A stretch of DNA of 64,000 bases, from positions 1 to 64,000 of the forward strand of contig JAYOEY010000011.1 in assembly GCA_038116945.1 (NCBI GenBank). Direction: 5' to 3'. Made by a program: the position numbers and the translations under genes. The notes under the pieces were generated by a model. It was not told where the DNA came from. It saw nothing but the letters and a program-made list of their open reading frames with translations, and searched no databases. Numbering within the stretch: the first letter of the stretch is position 1; each line of letters opens with the position of its first letter. Positions 32,099-39,910 of this stretch are shown here, in pieces. The DNA comes from JAYOEY01 sp038116945. GTDB lineage: Bacteria > Pseudomonadota > Alphaproteobacteria > MPNO01 > UBA2964.

Positions 32099-33307
32099 TT
32101 ATTCGAACAGCCAGTAATAGCCGTAGGCGACGATGACAGCGGGAATCGCGCTGTAGAGGGTTGCGATGACCGCGGCCCTGGGCGCCATGGCGATGGCCGG
32201 GAACAGGGCGTCGCCGTCGTTGCTGATCGCGTTGCCAAGCTCGGCGGAGAGCGGCACCAGACCGTTGAGATACATCGCGGCGACCACCACCTGCGGGCCG
32301 CAGCCGGGGATAAAGCCGACCAGGATCGCCATGAGCGGCACCAGCGGTGCCCACACCTGGAACAGGTATTTCAGATCGACGCCGGTGAAGTAGACGCCCA
32401 GCTCGTAGATCAGATAGGCGAACACCACCCAGACCGTGACGAAGCAGGTATCGCCGACGACGCGCGCCGGCGCATCGCCCAGCCTGCCCTCGCTCGCCGA
32501 CGCCCAGCCGAGCGTCTCCGATTTCGCGTCGATGCTGGCGCGCGTCGGCGCGACCGTTCCCCACAGCAGCAGCGAGATCACCGCGCCGATCACGCCAACC
32601 CAGACGACTGTCTCGACACCCATGAAGGTTCCGAACAGGGCCTCGGTATCGGCCTGGAATGCGACGAACCCGCCGAACACCAGTCCCGGCAAAAGGAACA
32701 CGGCCCAGACGCGCCGCCACAGCTTCGAATCGACGCGCCGGACGCAGGGGCTGCAGGACGGGTCCAGCCCGTCTCCCTTGTAGCGCAGGAAGTCGGTTCC
32801 GTGGATCGCATCGACGGCGTAGCCCGAAACGGTGCCGACCACGAATCCGACGGCGAAGATCGCGAGCCCGGTCATCGGCTCCTGCGCCAGCAGCAGGAAA
32901 GCGGCGTCGCCCATTGTCGCCGTCAGGACGGAGACCACCGAGCCGAAGCTGATGCCGCCGCGGATATATTGCGTGATCACCATGATCGCGCCGCCGCAGC
33001 CCGGAAGCGCGCCAAGCGCCGCGGCGATGGGGACCTGCCATGCGGCGTGCCGCGCCAGCAGCTCCGCCGGGTCGACCCGGAACCAGGCCTCCAGCGTGTA
33101 GAAAATCGCCAGAGTCGCTGCGACAAAAACCGTGACCTGCAGATAGGCGTCCGAAATGCTCGTCGCGATGATCGAGCCGGCTTCCGGCGACATCACCGCC
33201 AGCAGCGCGAGGGCCGCCAGAATGCCAAGCCGGACCGCGCCGAAACGGTTTGCCCAGCGCGCCGTGCTTTCAATACCCCGACGTGTCACCATACCGATGG
33301 TGGTCAT
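32099..33307 (-). CDS. Putative ten-TM manganese exporter (ArsP_2 / PF11449 type)
   Basis: An integral membrane protein of about 400 residues with roughly ten hydrophobic segments. Two internal repeats are marked by ALPGCGGAIMVITQYIRG near the N-terminal third and FIPGCGPQVVVAAMYLNG near the C-terminus. A cytoplasmic loop carries DPSCSPCVRR. This is the 'putative Mn transporter' family, predicted to export Mn2+ or other divalent metals. Starts at 33349 or 33307 are both possible; I use MTTIGMVTRR at 33307. The mntR gene is divergent, with an MntR-like palindrome between them, which strongly supports a manganese role. It ends 6 bp from the amidase stop. Confidence 0.82.
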   Translation of the reverse strand: MTTIGMVTRRGIESTARWANRFGAVRLGILAALALLAVMSPEAGSIIATSISDAYLQVTVFVAATLAIFYTLEAWFRVDPAELLARHAAWQVPIAAALGALPGCGGAIMVITQYIRGGISFGSVVSVLTATMGDAAFLLLAQEPMTGLAIFAVGFVVGTVSGYAVDAIHGTDFLRYKGDGLDPSCSPCVRRVDSKLWRRVWAVFLLPGLVFGGFVAFQADTEALFGTFMGVETVVWVGVIGAVISLLLWGTVAPTRASIDAKSETLGWASASEGRLGDAPARVVGDTCFVTVWVVFAYLIYELGVYFTGVDLKYLFQVWAPLVPLMAILVGFIPGCGPQVVVAAMYLNGLVPLSAELGNAISNDGDALFPAIAMAPRAAVIATLYSAIPAVIVAYGYYWLFE

Positions 33308-33369
33308 GTGCCTGTATCCGTTTTCATCCCTCGCGAAAACCGGCCGCATGGGCCAGCTTCGGATTAATT

Positions 33370-33385
33370 CTTAGCCTTGGCTAAG
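33370..33385. promoter_or_regulatory. MntR-like operator palindrome
   Basis: CTTAGCC, TT, GGCTAAG is a perfect 7+7 inverted repeat with a 2-bp centre, in the region between the divergent exporter and mntR genes. Its size and A/G/C pattern resemble MntR boxes of other proteobacteria. It is 58 bp from the mntR ATG and 21-62 bp from the exporter start, depending on the start used. Confidence 0.7.
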
Positions 33386-33443
33386 ATTATCAGTATCCGC
33401 AATCTTGTTGTCAACGGAATCTGCTGTGCCATACTCCGCGACC

Positions 33444-33929
33444 ATGACGGATTTCAATTCGAGCGATCGACTGTCTCCACCGCCGACCGGCACCGGCGCG
33501 ATCTCGGCGCACATGACGCCGGACCGCCAGGCGAGCCATTTTCGCCGGGCTCGCCAGGCACGGGAGACCGAAATCATTGAGGATTACGTCGAACTGGTCG
33601 CCGACCTGATCGACGAGCAGGGCGAGGCACGGTCGGTCGACGTTGCAAAACGCCTCGGCGTGACCGGCGCGACGGTCAACAAGATGGTCGCCCGGCTCAA
33701 GCAGATGGGGCTGGTGACGACCGAACCCTACCGCTCGATCTTTCTGACCGACGAAGGCCGTCAAATGGCCGAGGCCTCGCGGGCGCGCCATCATATCGTG
33801 GTGCAGTTCCTGTGCGCGGTCGGTGTCGACGAGGCCACCGCCTGGGCCGACGCGGAGGGCATGGAGCATCGCTGCAGCCCGGAAACGCTGGCCGCGTTCG
33901 AAAAATTCGTCAGGAAGAACGGCCGCTAG
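33444..33929 (+). CDS. mntR: Manganese-responsive regulator MntR (DtxR family)
   Basis: A 161-residue regulator. The winged helix-turn-helix spans about residues 44-100 (YVELVADLIDEQGEARSVDV then AKRLGVTGATVNKMVARLKQ). The metal-binding dimerisation part has ARHHIVVQFL and DAEGMEHRCSPETL, supplying the His and Glu ligands of MntR/DtxR proteins. The long N-terminus before RRARQARETEIIEDY is typical of proteobacterial MntR. I use the ATG at 33444; a TTG at 33405 has no SD. Mn2+-bound MntR usually represses uptake genes; here it faces an exporter, so activation or derepression is also possible. Confidence 0.88.
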   Translation: MTDFNSSDRLSPPPTGTGAISAHMTPDRQASHFRRARQARETEIIEDYVELVADLIDEQGEARSVDVAKRLGVTGATVNKMVARLKQMGLVTTEPYRSIFLTDEGRQMAEASRARHHIVVQFLCAVGVDEATAWADAEGMEHRCSPETLAAFEKFVRKNGR

Positions 33930-33944
33930 GCCCGGGGGCAGGCG

Positions 33945-34508
33945 TCAGGGTTCGATATCGCCCGGCCGATGCTCCTTGCGGCCGTCGATCATCGATACGA
34001 CCAGGTTTTCACGCTGACTCCATGATGTGAACGCGACGCCGGCGACATGGCCGGCGATCAGCAAAAGGAGCAGGTTTGCGAAGCCCTCGTGGATCGCCTC
34101 CATCCACTTCAGCCCCCAGAACGCATCGGTCGTATAGAGCCAGCCTGTGACGCCTGCCCCGGCGGCGGTGGCGATCAGGCAGGCGATCATCCATCCGCCG
34201 AGCGGGTTATGGCCGAGATAGCGAGGTTCGCTGTGGGTTGCCAGGGCAAGCGCGTAGCCCAGCGTCTCGTCGCGGGAACGCATGAACCGGGAAAAGCGGG
34301 CGCTGCGCGGGCCGACGAAACCCCATGCCAGACGGACCGCCAGAACGGCGAGGGCGACATAGCCAGCACCGTCATGCAGGGAGGCGGGACCGTCCTCGGT
34401 CAGCCAGGCGACAGCGATCGCGGCGACCAGCGTCCAGTGCAGCACCCTGACAAGGATGTCCCAGACGCGGGTCTCAGGGAAAAATCTATCGCTTGCTGGT
34501 AAGGACAT
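33945..34508 (-). CDS. Cytochrome b561-type (Ni/Fe-hydrogenase cytochrome b-like) membrane protein
   Basis: The 187-residue protein has four membrane segments and the heme-ligand histidines H24 (VRVLHWTL), H45 (ASLHDGAG), H140 (EAIHEGFAN) and H154 (IAGHVAGV). Two b hemes would thus be coordinated, as in the cytochrome b561 / HupC family. It moves electrons between the quinone pool and a periplasmic partner. It overlaps the PepSY protein gene upstream by 23 bp on the same strand, a typical pairing. It converges with mntR (15-bp gap). The partner oxidoreductase is not in the window. Confidence 0.88.
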   Translation of the reverse strand: MSLPASDRFFPETRVWDILVRVLHWTLVAAIAVAWLTEDGPASLHDGAGYVALAVLAVRLAWGFVGPRSARFSRFMRSRDETLGYALALATHSEPRYLGHNPLGGWMIACLIATAAGAGVTGWLYTTDAFWGLKWMEAIHEGFANLLLLLIAGHVAGVAFTSWSQRENLVVSMIDGRKEHRPGDIEP

Positions 34509-34764
34509 GATCGAAGGTGACAGGGTGGAAATAGGATTCCACGAGTTCGCCCTTGTCGTTGATGGCGTACACTTCGTAGCACCCGCCGTCGATCTTGATC
34601 CGGCGGATTTTCCATCCCTTCGCGGAGAGCTGCGCTTTGAGGTCCTCCTGGGATTTCCAGCCGGACCGGTCTCCGGAATCGCAGGTTGCCAGACCGGTGG
34701 CAGCAGCCGGAAGAGCGGCGCCGATCAGGACCGCGGAAACGAATGCATAAAGGGCCGATTTCAT
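34486..34764 (-). CDS. Small periplasmic PepSY-domain protein
   Basis: The 92-residue protein has a signal peptide (MKSALYAFVSAVLIGAALPA then AATG) followed by one PepSY domain. The pattern is SQEDLKAQLSAKGWKIRRIKIDGGCYEVYAIN, quoted here in pieces: the SQEDLKAQLSAKGW helix, IRRIKIDGGCYEVYA and DKGELVESYF strands. Two cysteines (CDSGDRSG, GGCYEV) may form a disulfide. These proteins often accompany cytochrome b561 genes and may bind the periplasmic face or heme. The gene's end overlaps the cytochrome gene start, so translation is probably coupled. Confidence 0.8.
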   Translation of the reverse strand: MKSALYAFVSAVLIGAALPAAATGLATCDSGDRSGWKSQEDLKAQLSAKGWKIRRIKIDGGCYEVYAINDKGELVESYFHPVTFDHVLTSKR

Positions 34765-34888
34765 GTTGGTGGCTCCGGAATTCAGATGGTGGTGTACGGC
34801 ACATGCCGTTACAGGCTTTCACGAACCGTGCGCCTAGATTCCGTTGCCGCTGCTTGTTGGATTTCGGGCGGACGGCTAGAATTGCATC

Positions 34889-35755
34889 ATGAAATACTGT
34901 CAGGGGCCGGATCCCGATACCAGGCAACCGAATTTTACCGCACCGGCGGGCGCCTGCGATGCGCACTGTCACGTTTTCGGGCCAGCCGCCGTATTTCCGT
35001 TCGCCGAAGGACGCTCCTACACGCCGCCGGATTCTCCTTTCGAGGCGTTTCAGGAGCTGCAGAGAACGCTCGGCCTCGAACGTGCGGTGATCGTGCAGGC
35101 AACCTGTCACGGCACGGACAATACGGTGACGCTTGACGCTATCGCGCGCTCCGACGGGCGGTACAGGGGCGTGGCGCTGGTCGACGAGAGCTTCACGGAC
35201 GATGACTACAAACGGCTGAACGACGGCGGGATTCGCGGGATACGCTTTTCCTTTGCCCGTCATATCGGCAATGCGCCGGATTTTTCGAAGGTCCTGCCGC
35301 TGGTCGAGAAGGTCGCACCGATGGGCTGGCATGTGGTGCTGTATATGGAGGCGCCCGACATCGTCGAGAACGTAAAGGTGCTCGAGGATATGCCGGCGCC
35401 GGTCGTGATCGACCATATGGGGCGGGTAAAAACAAAAGACGGCGTCGGCCAGGAGGCTTTCCAGCTTCTTCTCGGGCTGCTGCGGGACAAGGACGATTTC
35501 TGGATCAAGATTTGCGGCGCGGAGCGGATTTCTTCCGGCGGCGCACCCTATGCCGATGCCGTGCCATTCGCGCAGGCCTGTATCGGAGCGGCGCCGGATC
35601 GTGTGCTGTGGGGAACCGACTGGCCCCACCCGAACATCGACGGCGTGATGCCGAACGATGGCGACCTGATGAACCTGCTGGCGCTGTACGCGCCGGACGA
35701 GGCCCAGCGAAACCGGATTCTGGTGGATAACCCCGCCCGCCTGTACGGGTTCTGA
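34889..35755 (+). CDS. ligI: 2-pyrone-4,6-dicarboxylate lactonase LigI-like amidohydrolase
   Basis: The 288-residue amidohydrolase-superfamily protein matches the LigI group. CDAHCHVFGP has the HxH metal/active-site start, FPFAEGRSYTPPDSPFEAF and RAVIVQATCHGTDN are typical, and LWGTDWPHPN supplies the C-terminal aspartate. LigI hydrolyses 2-pyrone-4,6-dicarboxylate to 4-carboxy-2-hydroxymuconate in the protocatechuate 4,5-cleavage pathway. No other lig genes are in the window, so it may act on a related lactone; members of this group also include D-galactarolactone isomerases. It stands alone, between the PepSY gene (divergent) and nrdA. Confidence 0.82.
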   Translation: MKYCQGPDPDTRQPNFTAPAGACDAHCHVFGPAAVFPFAEGRSYTPPDSPFEAFQELQRTLGLERAVIVQATCHGTDNTVTLDAIARSDGRYRGVALVDESFTDDDYKRLNDGGIRGIRFSFARHIGNAPDFSKVLPLVEKVAPMGWHVVLYMEAPDIVENVKVLEDMPAPVVIDHMGRVKTKDGVGQEAFQLLLGLLRDKDDFWIKICGAERISSGGAPYADAVPFAQACIGAAPDRVLWGTDWPHPNIDGVMPNDGDLMNLLALYAPDEAQRNRILVDNPARLYGF

Positions 35756-35876
35756 ATAAATCGCACTGATTCCGTGAATCGGCACGCCGACGGGTTGTGG
35801 TTCGATCCGATCCATCACCCAATATGTTGGGGATGAAAAAAATTCTCAGGATGCGAGCCGGTCGCCCGCCTGTGAG

Positions 35877-35896
35877 TTATCCACAGCTTATCCACA
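35877..35896. promoter_or_regulatory. Two consensus DnaA boxes, 11 bp apart
   Basis: TTATCCACA occurs at 35877-35885 and again at 35888-35896. Both are exact matches to the DnaA box, placed about one helical turn apart on the same strand. They lie about 290 bp before nrdA. In E. coli, DnaA binds boxes upstream of nrdAB and links it to replication; the same may hold here. Confidence 0.75.
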
Positions 35897-35961
35897 GGAT
35901 TTCCGCCATTTTTCCGACTCCGATCAGGGGGTTGTACAGGCCTTTCCCCAGCCTCCTGTGC

Positions 35962-36004
35962 ACAAAATCTTGTATATATATGTCCCCAGTACACCAATTG
36001 TTGT
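35962..36004. promoter_or_regulatory. Tandem NrdR-like boxes
   Basis: ACAAAATCTTGT (35962-35973) and ACACCAATTGTTGT (35991-36004) are imperfect palindromes resembling the NrdR box (ACACWATATWTTGT-like). Their centres are about 30 bp apart, close to the three-helical-turn spacing known for paired NrdR boxes upstream of ribonucleotide reductase genes. A TATATATA run lies between them and may overlap the promoter. Confidence 0.65.
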
Positions 36005-36188
36005 TGACGATCCGTTAATCCTTCGCCAAACTTCCCGTGTTCCGTCAGGCGAGAGTCAGGAAGGTCTTTTCAGCATCTGCCCCGTGTGACCCGATCGGGT
36101 CGGCAGATGACGGCTCTCCGACTCCGAATCGGTCAAAAATCGCCGGCGGGTTCGGGGTTCGTACAGTAAGCGTATGGGAGGTTTTGGG

Positions 36189-38093
36189 GTGTTAGATAAC
36201 GTAAGTACCGACGAAATTGCGGAAATCTATCAGAACGAGCGCGGCATTCGCATTACCATTGATCGGAGCCGGGATGCGAAGCTCACCGAATTCGGCAAGG
36301 AGACCCTGTCCGACCGGTATCTGATGCCGGACGAGAGCTTTCAGGATCTGTTCGCCCGCGTGACCGCCCATTATGCCGACGATTCCAGGCACGCCCAGCG
36401 GCTTTACGACTATGCCAGCAATCTCTGGTTCATGCCGGCGACACCCGTTCTGTCAAACGGGGGCACCAGGCGCGGCCTGCCGATTTCCTGCTTCCTGAAC
36501 GAAGCGACGGATTCTCTTGAGGGCATCGTCGGGCTGTGGAACGAAAACGTCTGGCTGGCGGCCAAGGGCGGCGGTATCGGCAGCTACTGGGGCAATCTGC
36601 GCTCGATCGGCGAGAAAGTCGGCGCCAACGGCAAGACCTCCGGCATTATCCCCTTCATCCGCGTCATGGATTCCCTGACGCTGGCAATCAGCCAGGGCAG
36701 CCTGCGCCGCGGGTCGGCGGCAATCTATCTGCCGATCGACCATCCGGAGATCGAGGAATTCATCGAGCTGCGCCGCCCGACCGGCGGCGATCCGAACCGC
36801 AAGGCGCTCAACCTGCATCACGGCATCCTGCTGACCGACGAGTTCATGCGTCTGGTCGAATCGAACGGCGAACTGCCGCTCAGGAGCCCCAAGGACCGTC
36901 ATGTGGTGCGCACGGTGTCCGCCCGCGCGCTGTGGGTCCGGCTTCTGACCTGCCGGGTCGAAACGGGCGAGCCCTATTTCATCTATATCGACCACGTCAA
37001 CAAGGCGATCCCCGAGCATCACAAGCTGGCCGGTCTTGACGTCAAGATGTCGAACCTGTGCAGCGAGATCACGCTGCCGACCGGGGTCGACAAGGACGGC
37101 AACCAGCGGACCGCGGTGTGCTGCCTGTCGTCGCTCAATCTCGAGACCTGGGACGAATGGAACGAGGATCCGCGCTTTATCCCGGACGTGATGCGGTTCC
37201 TCGACAACGTGCTACAGGACTTCATCGACAATGCGCCGGACGAAATGGCGCGCGCCCGCTATTCGGCGGCCCGCGAACGTTCCGTCGGGCTCGGCGTCAT
37301 GGGCATGCATTCCTTCTTCCAGTCCAAGATGATCCCCATCGAGTCGGTGATGGCGAAGGTCTGGAACAAGAAGGTTTTCAAACATATCCGCGAACAGGCC
37401 GATGCCGCGTCGCGCGACCTCGCGGAGGAGCGCGGGGCGTGTCCGGACGCCGCCGATTTCGGGATCATGGAGCGGTTCTCGAACAAGATGGCGATCGCGC
37501 CGACCGCCTCGATTTCGATCATCTGCGGCGGGTCGTCGCCCGGGATCGAGCCGAACGCGGCGAATTCCTTTACTCACAAGACCCTGTCCGGCTCGTTCAG
37601 CGTCAAGAACAAGTATCTGAAGATGCTGCTGGCCGAGAGGGGCAGGGACGATGACGATACATGGTCGTCGATCACCACCCACGAAGGGTCGGTTCAGCAT
37701 CTCGATTTCCTGACCGACGACGAAAAGGACGTGTTCAAGACGGCGTTCGAACTCGACCAGCGCTGGATCGTCGAGCTTGCCGGCGACCGGGCGGAATATA
37801 TCTGCCAGTCGCAGTCGATCAACGTCTTCCTGCCGGCCGACGTTCACAAGAAGACGCTGCACGACATCCACTGGACGGCATGGAAGAAGGGCGTGAAGAC
37901 GCTTTATTACTGCCGCTCCAAGTCGATCCAGCGGGCCGAGGCGGTGTCGCACAAGCAGGAAGTCTCGACCATGGATGCGGGCGGCGCGCTCCCGATCCCG
38001 TCTCCCGACGGGATACAGATCCCGCTGGCCGCCGCGCCGGCGGCAACGTCGGAGAACGATAACGATTACGAGGAATGCCTCGCCTGTCAGTAG
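36189..38093 (+). CDS. nrdA: Class I ribonucleoside-diphosphate reductase alpha subunit (R1), no ATP cone
   Basis: The 634-residue R1 reduces ribonucleoside diphosphates to deoxy forms. Catalytic residues are visible: the first redox cysteine in GLPISCFLN, the radical cysteine and glutamate in NLCSEITLP (C291, E293), the second redox cysteine in AVCCLSSLNLE, the radical-transfer tyrosine pair in LYYCRSK, and the C-terminal shuttle pair in EECLACQ. The N-terminal ATP-cone domain present in E. coli NrdA (about 90 residues) is absent; the conserved part (FGKETLSDRYL) begins about 35 residues in. I choose GTG at 36189, because GGGAGG lies seven bases upstream; an ATG at 36174 is in the SD itself. 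nrdB follows at 98 bp. Confidence 0.94.
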   Translation: MLDNVSTDEIAEIYQNERGIRITIDRSRDAKLTEFGKETLSDRYLMPDESFQDLFARVTAHYADDSRHAQRLYDYASNLWFMPATPVLSNGGTRRGLPISCFLNEATDSLEGIVGLWNENVWLAAKGGGIGSYWGNLRSIGEKVGANGKTSGIIPFIRVMDSLTLAISQGSLRRGSAAIYLPIDHPEIEEFIELRRPTGGDPNRKALNLHHGILLTDEFMRLVESNGELPLRSPKDRHVVRTVSARALWVRLLTCRVETGEPYFIYIDHVNKAIPEHHKLAGLDVKMSNLCSEITLPTGVDKDGNQRTAVCCLSSLNLETWDEWNEDPRFIPDVMRFLDNVLQDFIDNAPDEMARARYSAARERSVGLGVMGMHSFFQSKMIPIESVMAKVWNKKVFKHIREQADAASRDLAEERGACPDAADFGIMERFSNKMAIAPTASISIICGGSSPGIEPNAANSFTHKTLSGSFSVKNKYLKMLLAERGRDDDDTWSSITTHEGSVQHLDFLTDDEKDVFKTAFELDQRWIVELAGDRAEYICQSQSINVFLPADVHKKTLHDIHWTAWKKGVKTLYYCRSKSIQRAEAVSHKQEVSTMDAGGALPIPSPDGIQIPLAAAPAATSENDNDYEECLACQ

Positions 38094-38191
38094 GGCGGTA
38101 ACGGGAACGTTCCCGATTGAGCATTTCCCATGCGACGTACCGGGGCCATGGCGGCCCCGGTCTCGTCGGCGGATGCAAGAAGGAAGAAGAT

Positions 38192-39154
38192 ATGTCGCTG
38201 CTGGAAGAAAAGATCGTCTACAAGCCGTTTCGCTATCCGTGGTGCTACGATGCGTGGCTGACCCAGCAGCGGGTTCACTGGATCCCGGAGGAAGTGCCGC
38301 TCGCCGATGACGTGAAGGACTGGCACAACAAGCTGACTCCTGCGGAACGCCATACGCTGACGCAGATTTTCCGCTTCTTTACCCAGGCCGATATCGAGGT
38401 CAATAACTGCTACATGAAGCATTACACCCAGGTCTTTAAACCGACCGAGGTGCAGATGATGCTGGCGGCGTTCTCGAACATCGAGACCGTGCATATCGCA
38501 GCCTATTCCTATCTTCTGGATACGATCGGTATGCCGGAGACGGAATATCAGGCCTTCCTCCACTACAAGGAGATGAAGGACAAGTACGACTACATGCAGG
38601 GCTTCAACTGCGACAGCAAGGTCGATATCGCCAAGACGCTGGCGGTTTTCGCCGGATTCACCGAGGGGCTCCAGCTGTTCGCGTCGTTCGCAATCCTCCT
38701 CAACTTCCCGCGCTTCAACAAGATGAAGGGGATGGGCCAGATCGTCTCATGGTCGGTACGCGACGAAAGCCTGCACACTGAATCGATGATCAAGCTGTTC
38801 CGCACCTTCGTGTCGGAAAATCCGGAAATCTGGAACCAGGACCTGCAGCGCGAGATCTATCTCGCCTGCAATACGGTGGTGGAGCATGAGGATGCGTTTA
38901 TCAATCTCGCCTTCGAACTCGGCGGGGTCGAGGGGCTGACGGCTGCGGAGGTGAAGCAGTATATCCGCTACATCGCCGACCGCCGGCTGTCGCAGCTCGG
39001 GCTGCAGCCGATCTTCCGGATCGAAAAGAATCCCCTGCCGTGGCTCGACGAAATCCTCAATGGCGTGGAGCACGCGAATTTCTTCGAAAACCGGGCGACC
39101 GAATATTCCAAGGCCGCGACGCAGGGAAGCTGGGACGACGTCTGGAACGACTGA
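38192..39154 (+). CDS. nrdB: Ribonucleoside-diphosphate reductase beta subunit (R2)
   Basis: The 320-residue R2 holds the diiron/tyrosyl radical cofactor. Ligands and radical residue are visible in NIETVHIAAYSYLL (E-x2-H, and Tyr four residues after the His, as in E. coli Y122), FTEGLQLFASFA and VRDESLHTESMI (E-x2-H). An aspartate in TQADIEVNNCY is probably the first ligand. The C-terminal tail ends GSWDDVWND, the part that docks on R1. AGGAAG precedes the ATG of MSLLEEKIVY. A terminator follows, so nrdA-nrdB is a complete two-gene operon without nrdI, nrdH or NrdR. Confidence 0.95.
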   Translation: MSLLEEKIVYKPFRYPWCYDAWLTQQRVHWIPEEVPLADDVKDWHNKLTPAERHTLTQIFRFFTQADIEVNNCYMKHYTQVFKPTEVQMMLAAFSNIETVHIAAYSYLLDTIGMPETEYQAFLHYKEMKDKYDYMQGFNCDSKVDIAKTLAVFAGFTEGLQLFASFAILLNFPRFNKMKGMGQIVSWSVRDESLHTESMIKLFRTFVSENPEIWNQDLQREIYLACNTVVEHEDAFINLAFELGGVEGLTAAEVKQYIRYIADRRLSQLGLQPIFRIEKNPLPWLDEILNGVEHANFFENRATEYSKAATQGSWDDVWND

Positions 39155-39175
39155 TCCGGCCTGTTTTCAAACCGG

Positions 39176-39211
39176 AAAAGCCGCTATCCGATCCAGGACG
39201 GCGGCTTTTTT
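39176..39211 (+). terminator. Rho-independent terminator after nrdB
   Basis: AAAAGCCGC (39176-39184) pairs with GCGGCTTTT (39201-39209), with further T residues and a 16-nt loop. It begins 21 bp after the nrdB stop. Confidence 0.8.
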
Positions 39212-39338
39212 GGGCGCTGGTCTTAACGACTCGCTAGCGACCTTTCCCTATCCTGCCTTCAGTTCGCCATTTTTTCTCGACAGCGGCAGGGCCTTCGTGC
39301 ATCTTCGGCGCATCGAGGATGGGGGGAAACCTTCTCGT

Positions 39339-39863
39339 ATGGACCATAATCGTGCACCAAAAGCCGCCCGGAAAGCGGCGAAGGCGGGCCGTTTCGGCGT
39401 GGTGCTGGCGCTGACGGCAATCCTGTCGGCACCCGCGCAGGCGCTGACCTGTCCGGCGGCCGACGAGCAGAGTTCCCTGACCGTCCGCGTGCTTCAGGCG
39501 AAGCTTATGGTGGCCGCCCTGACCTGCCCGGCGCAATCCGACTACAACGCCTTCGTGCGCCGTTATACGCCGTACCTCGCCGATCATGCGGTTTCGCTCA
39601 AGCGCTGGTTTCGCAAGCTGCATGGCGGGCGACAGACGCAGGAAATTGACCGGTTCGTCACGACGCTTGCCAACGATGCGTCGATGAAAAGCACCCAGAA
39701 CCGTGCGAAGTTCTGCGCGGCAAGCCGGTCGGCATTCACGGTGCTGCTGGGCGCGCCCAAGGCCGAGGCGCGCCAGATCCTGCAAAGCGTTGCGCTCGAA
39801 CTCAACTGGCGCCGGGACATTCCGTCCGGCTGCGAGGCGCTGACCCAGAACGTCCGGAAGTAA
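39339..39863 (+). CDS. Hypothetical secreted protein with cysteine pairs, 174 aa
   Basis: MDHNRAPKAARKAAKAGRFG is followed by a hydrophobic signal segment (VVLALTAILSAPAQA), so the mature protein begins near LTCPAADEQ. It has four cysteines, in LTCPAA, ALTCPAQSD, KFCAAS and SGCEAL, which could form two disulfides in the periplasm. The rest is mostly helical (RRYTPYLADHAVSLKRWFRK). No family is recognised. The start at 39339 has a G-run about nine bases upstream; upstream in-frame codons to 39060 run into the nrdB terminator and are not used. A long N-terminal basic stretch before the signal is unusual. Confidence 0.68.
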   Translation: MDHNRAPKAARKAAKAGRFGVVLALTAILSAPAQALTCPAADEQSSLTVRVLQAKLMVAALTCPAQSDYNAFVRRYTPYLADHAVSLKRWFRKLHGGRQTQEIDRFVTTLANDASMKSTQNRAKFCAASRSAFTVLLGAPKAEARQILQSVALELNWRRDIPSGCEALTQNVRK

Positions 39864-39910
39864 GCCGGTCTCCCTCCGGCTCCCCGAACTCTAGGCCCGA
39901 AGCCCGAAAC

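Larger units (their letters stand above)
35756..36188. promoter_or_regulatory. 433-bp nrdAB control region
   Basis: This region has no gene. It holds two DnaA boxes and two NrdR-like palindromes (listed separately) and an A+T-rich stretch (35974-35982) that may include a -10 element. The 120 bp before nrdA show no other recognisable structure. Confidence 0.65.

Noticed and set aside
33405..33443. A TTG start 39 bp upstream of the mntR ATG
   Set aside because: No Shine-Dalgarno at the right distance; the ATG at 33444 gives the usual MntR N-terminal length.
35877..35896. Replication origin suggested by DnaA boxes
   Set aside because: Only two boxes, no dnaA, hemE, parAB or gidA-type genes nearby; promoter control of nrdAB is a simpler explanation.
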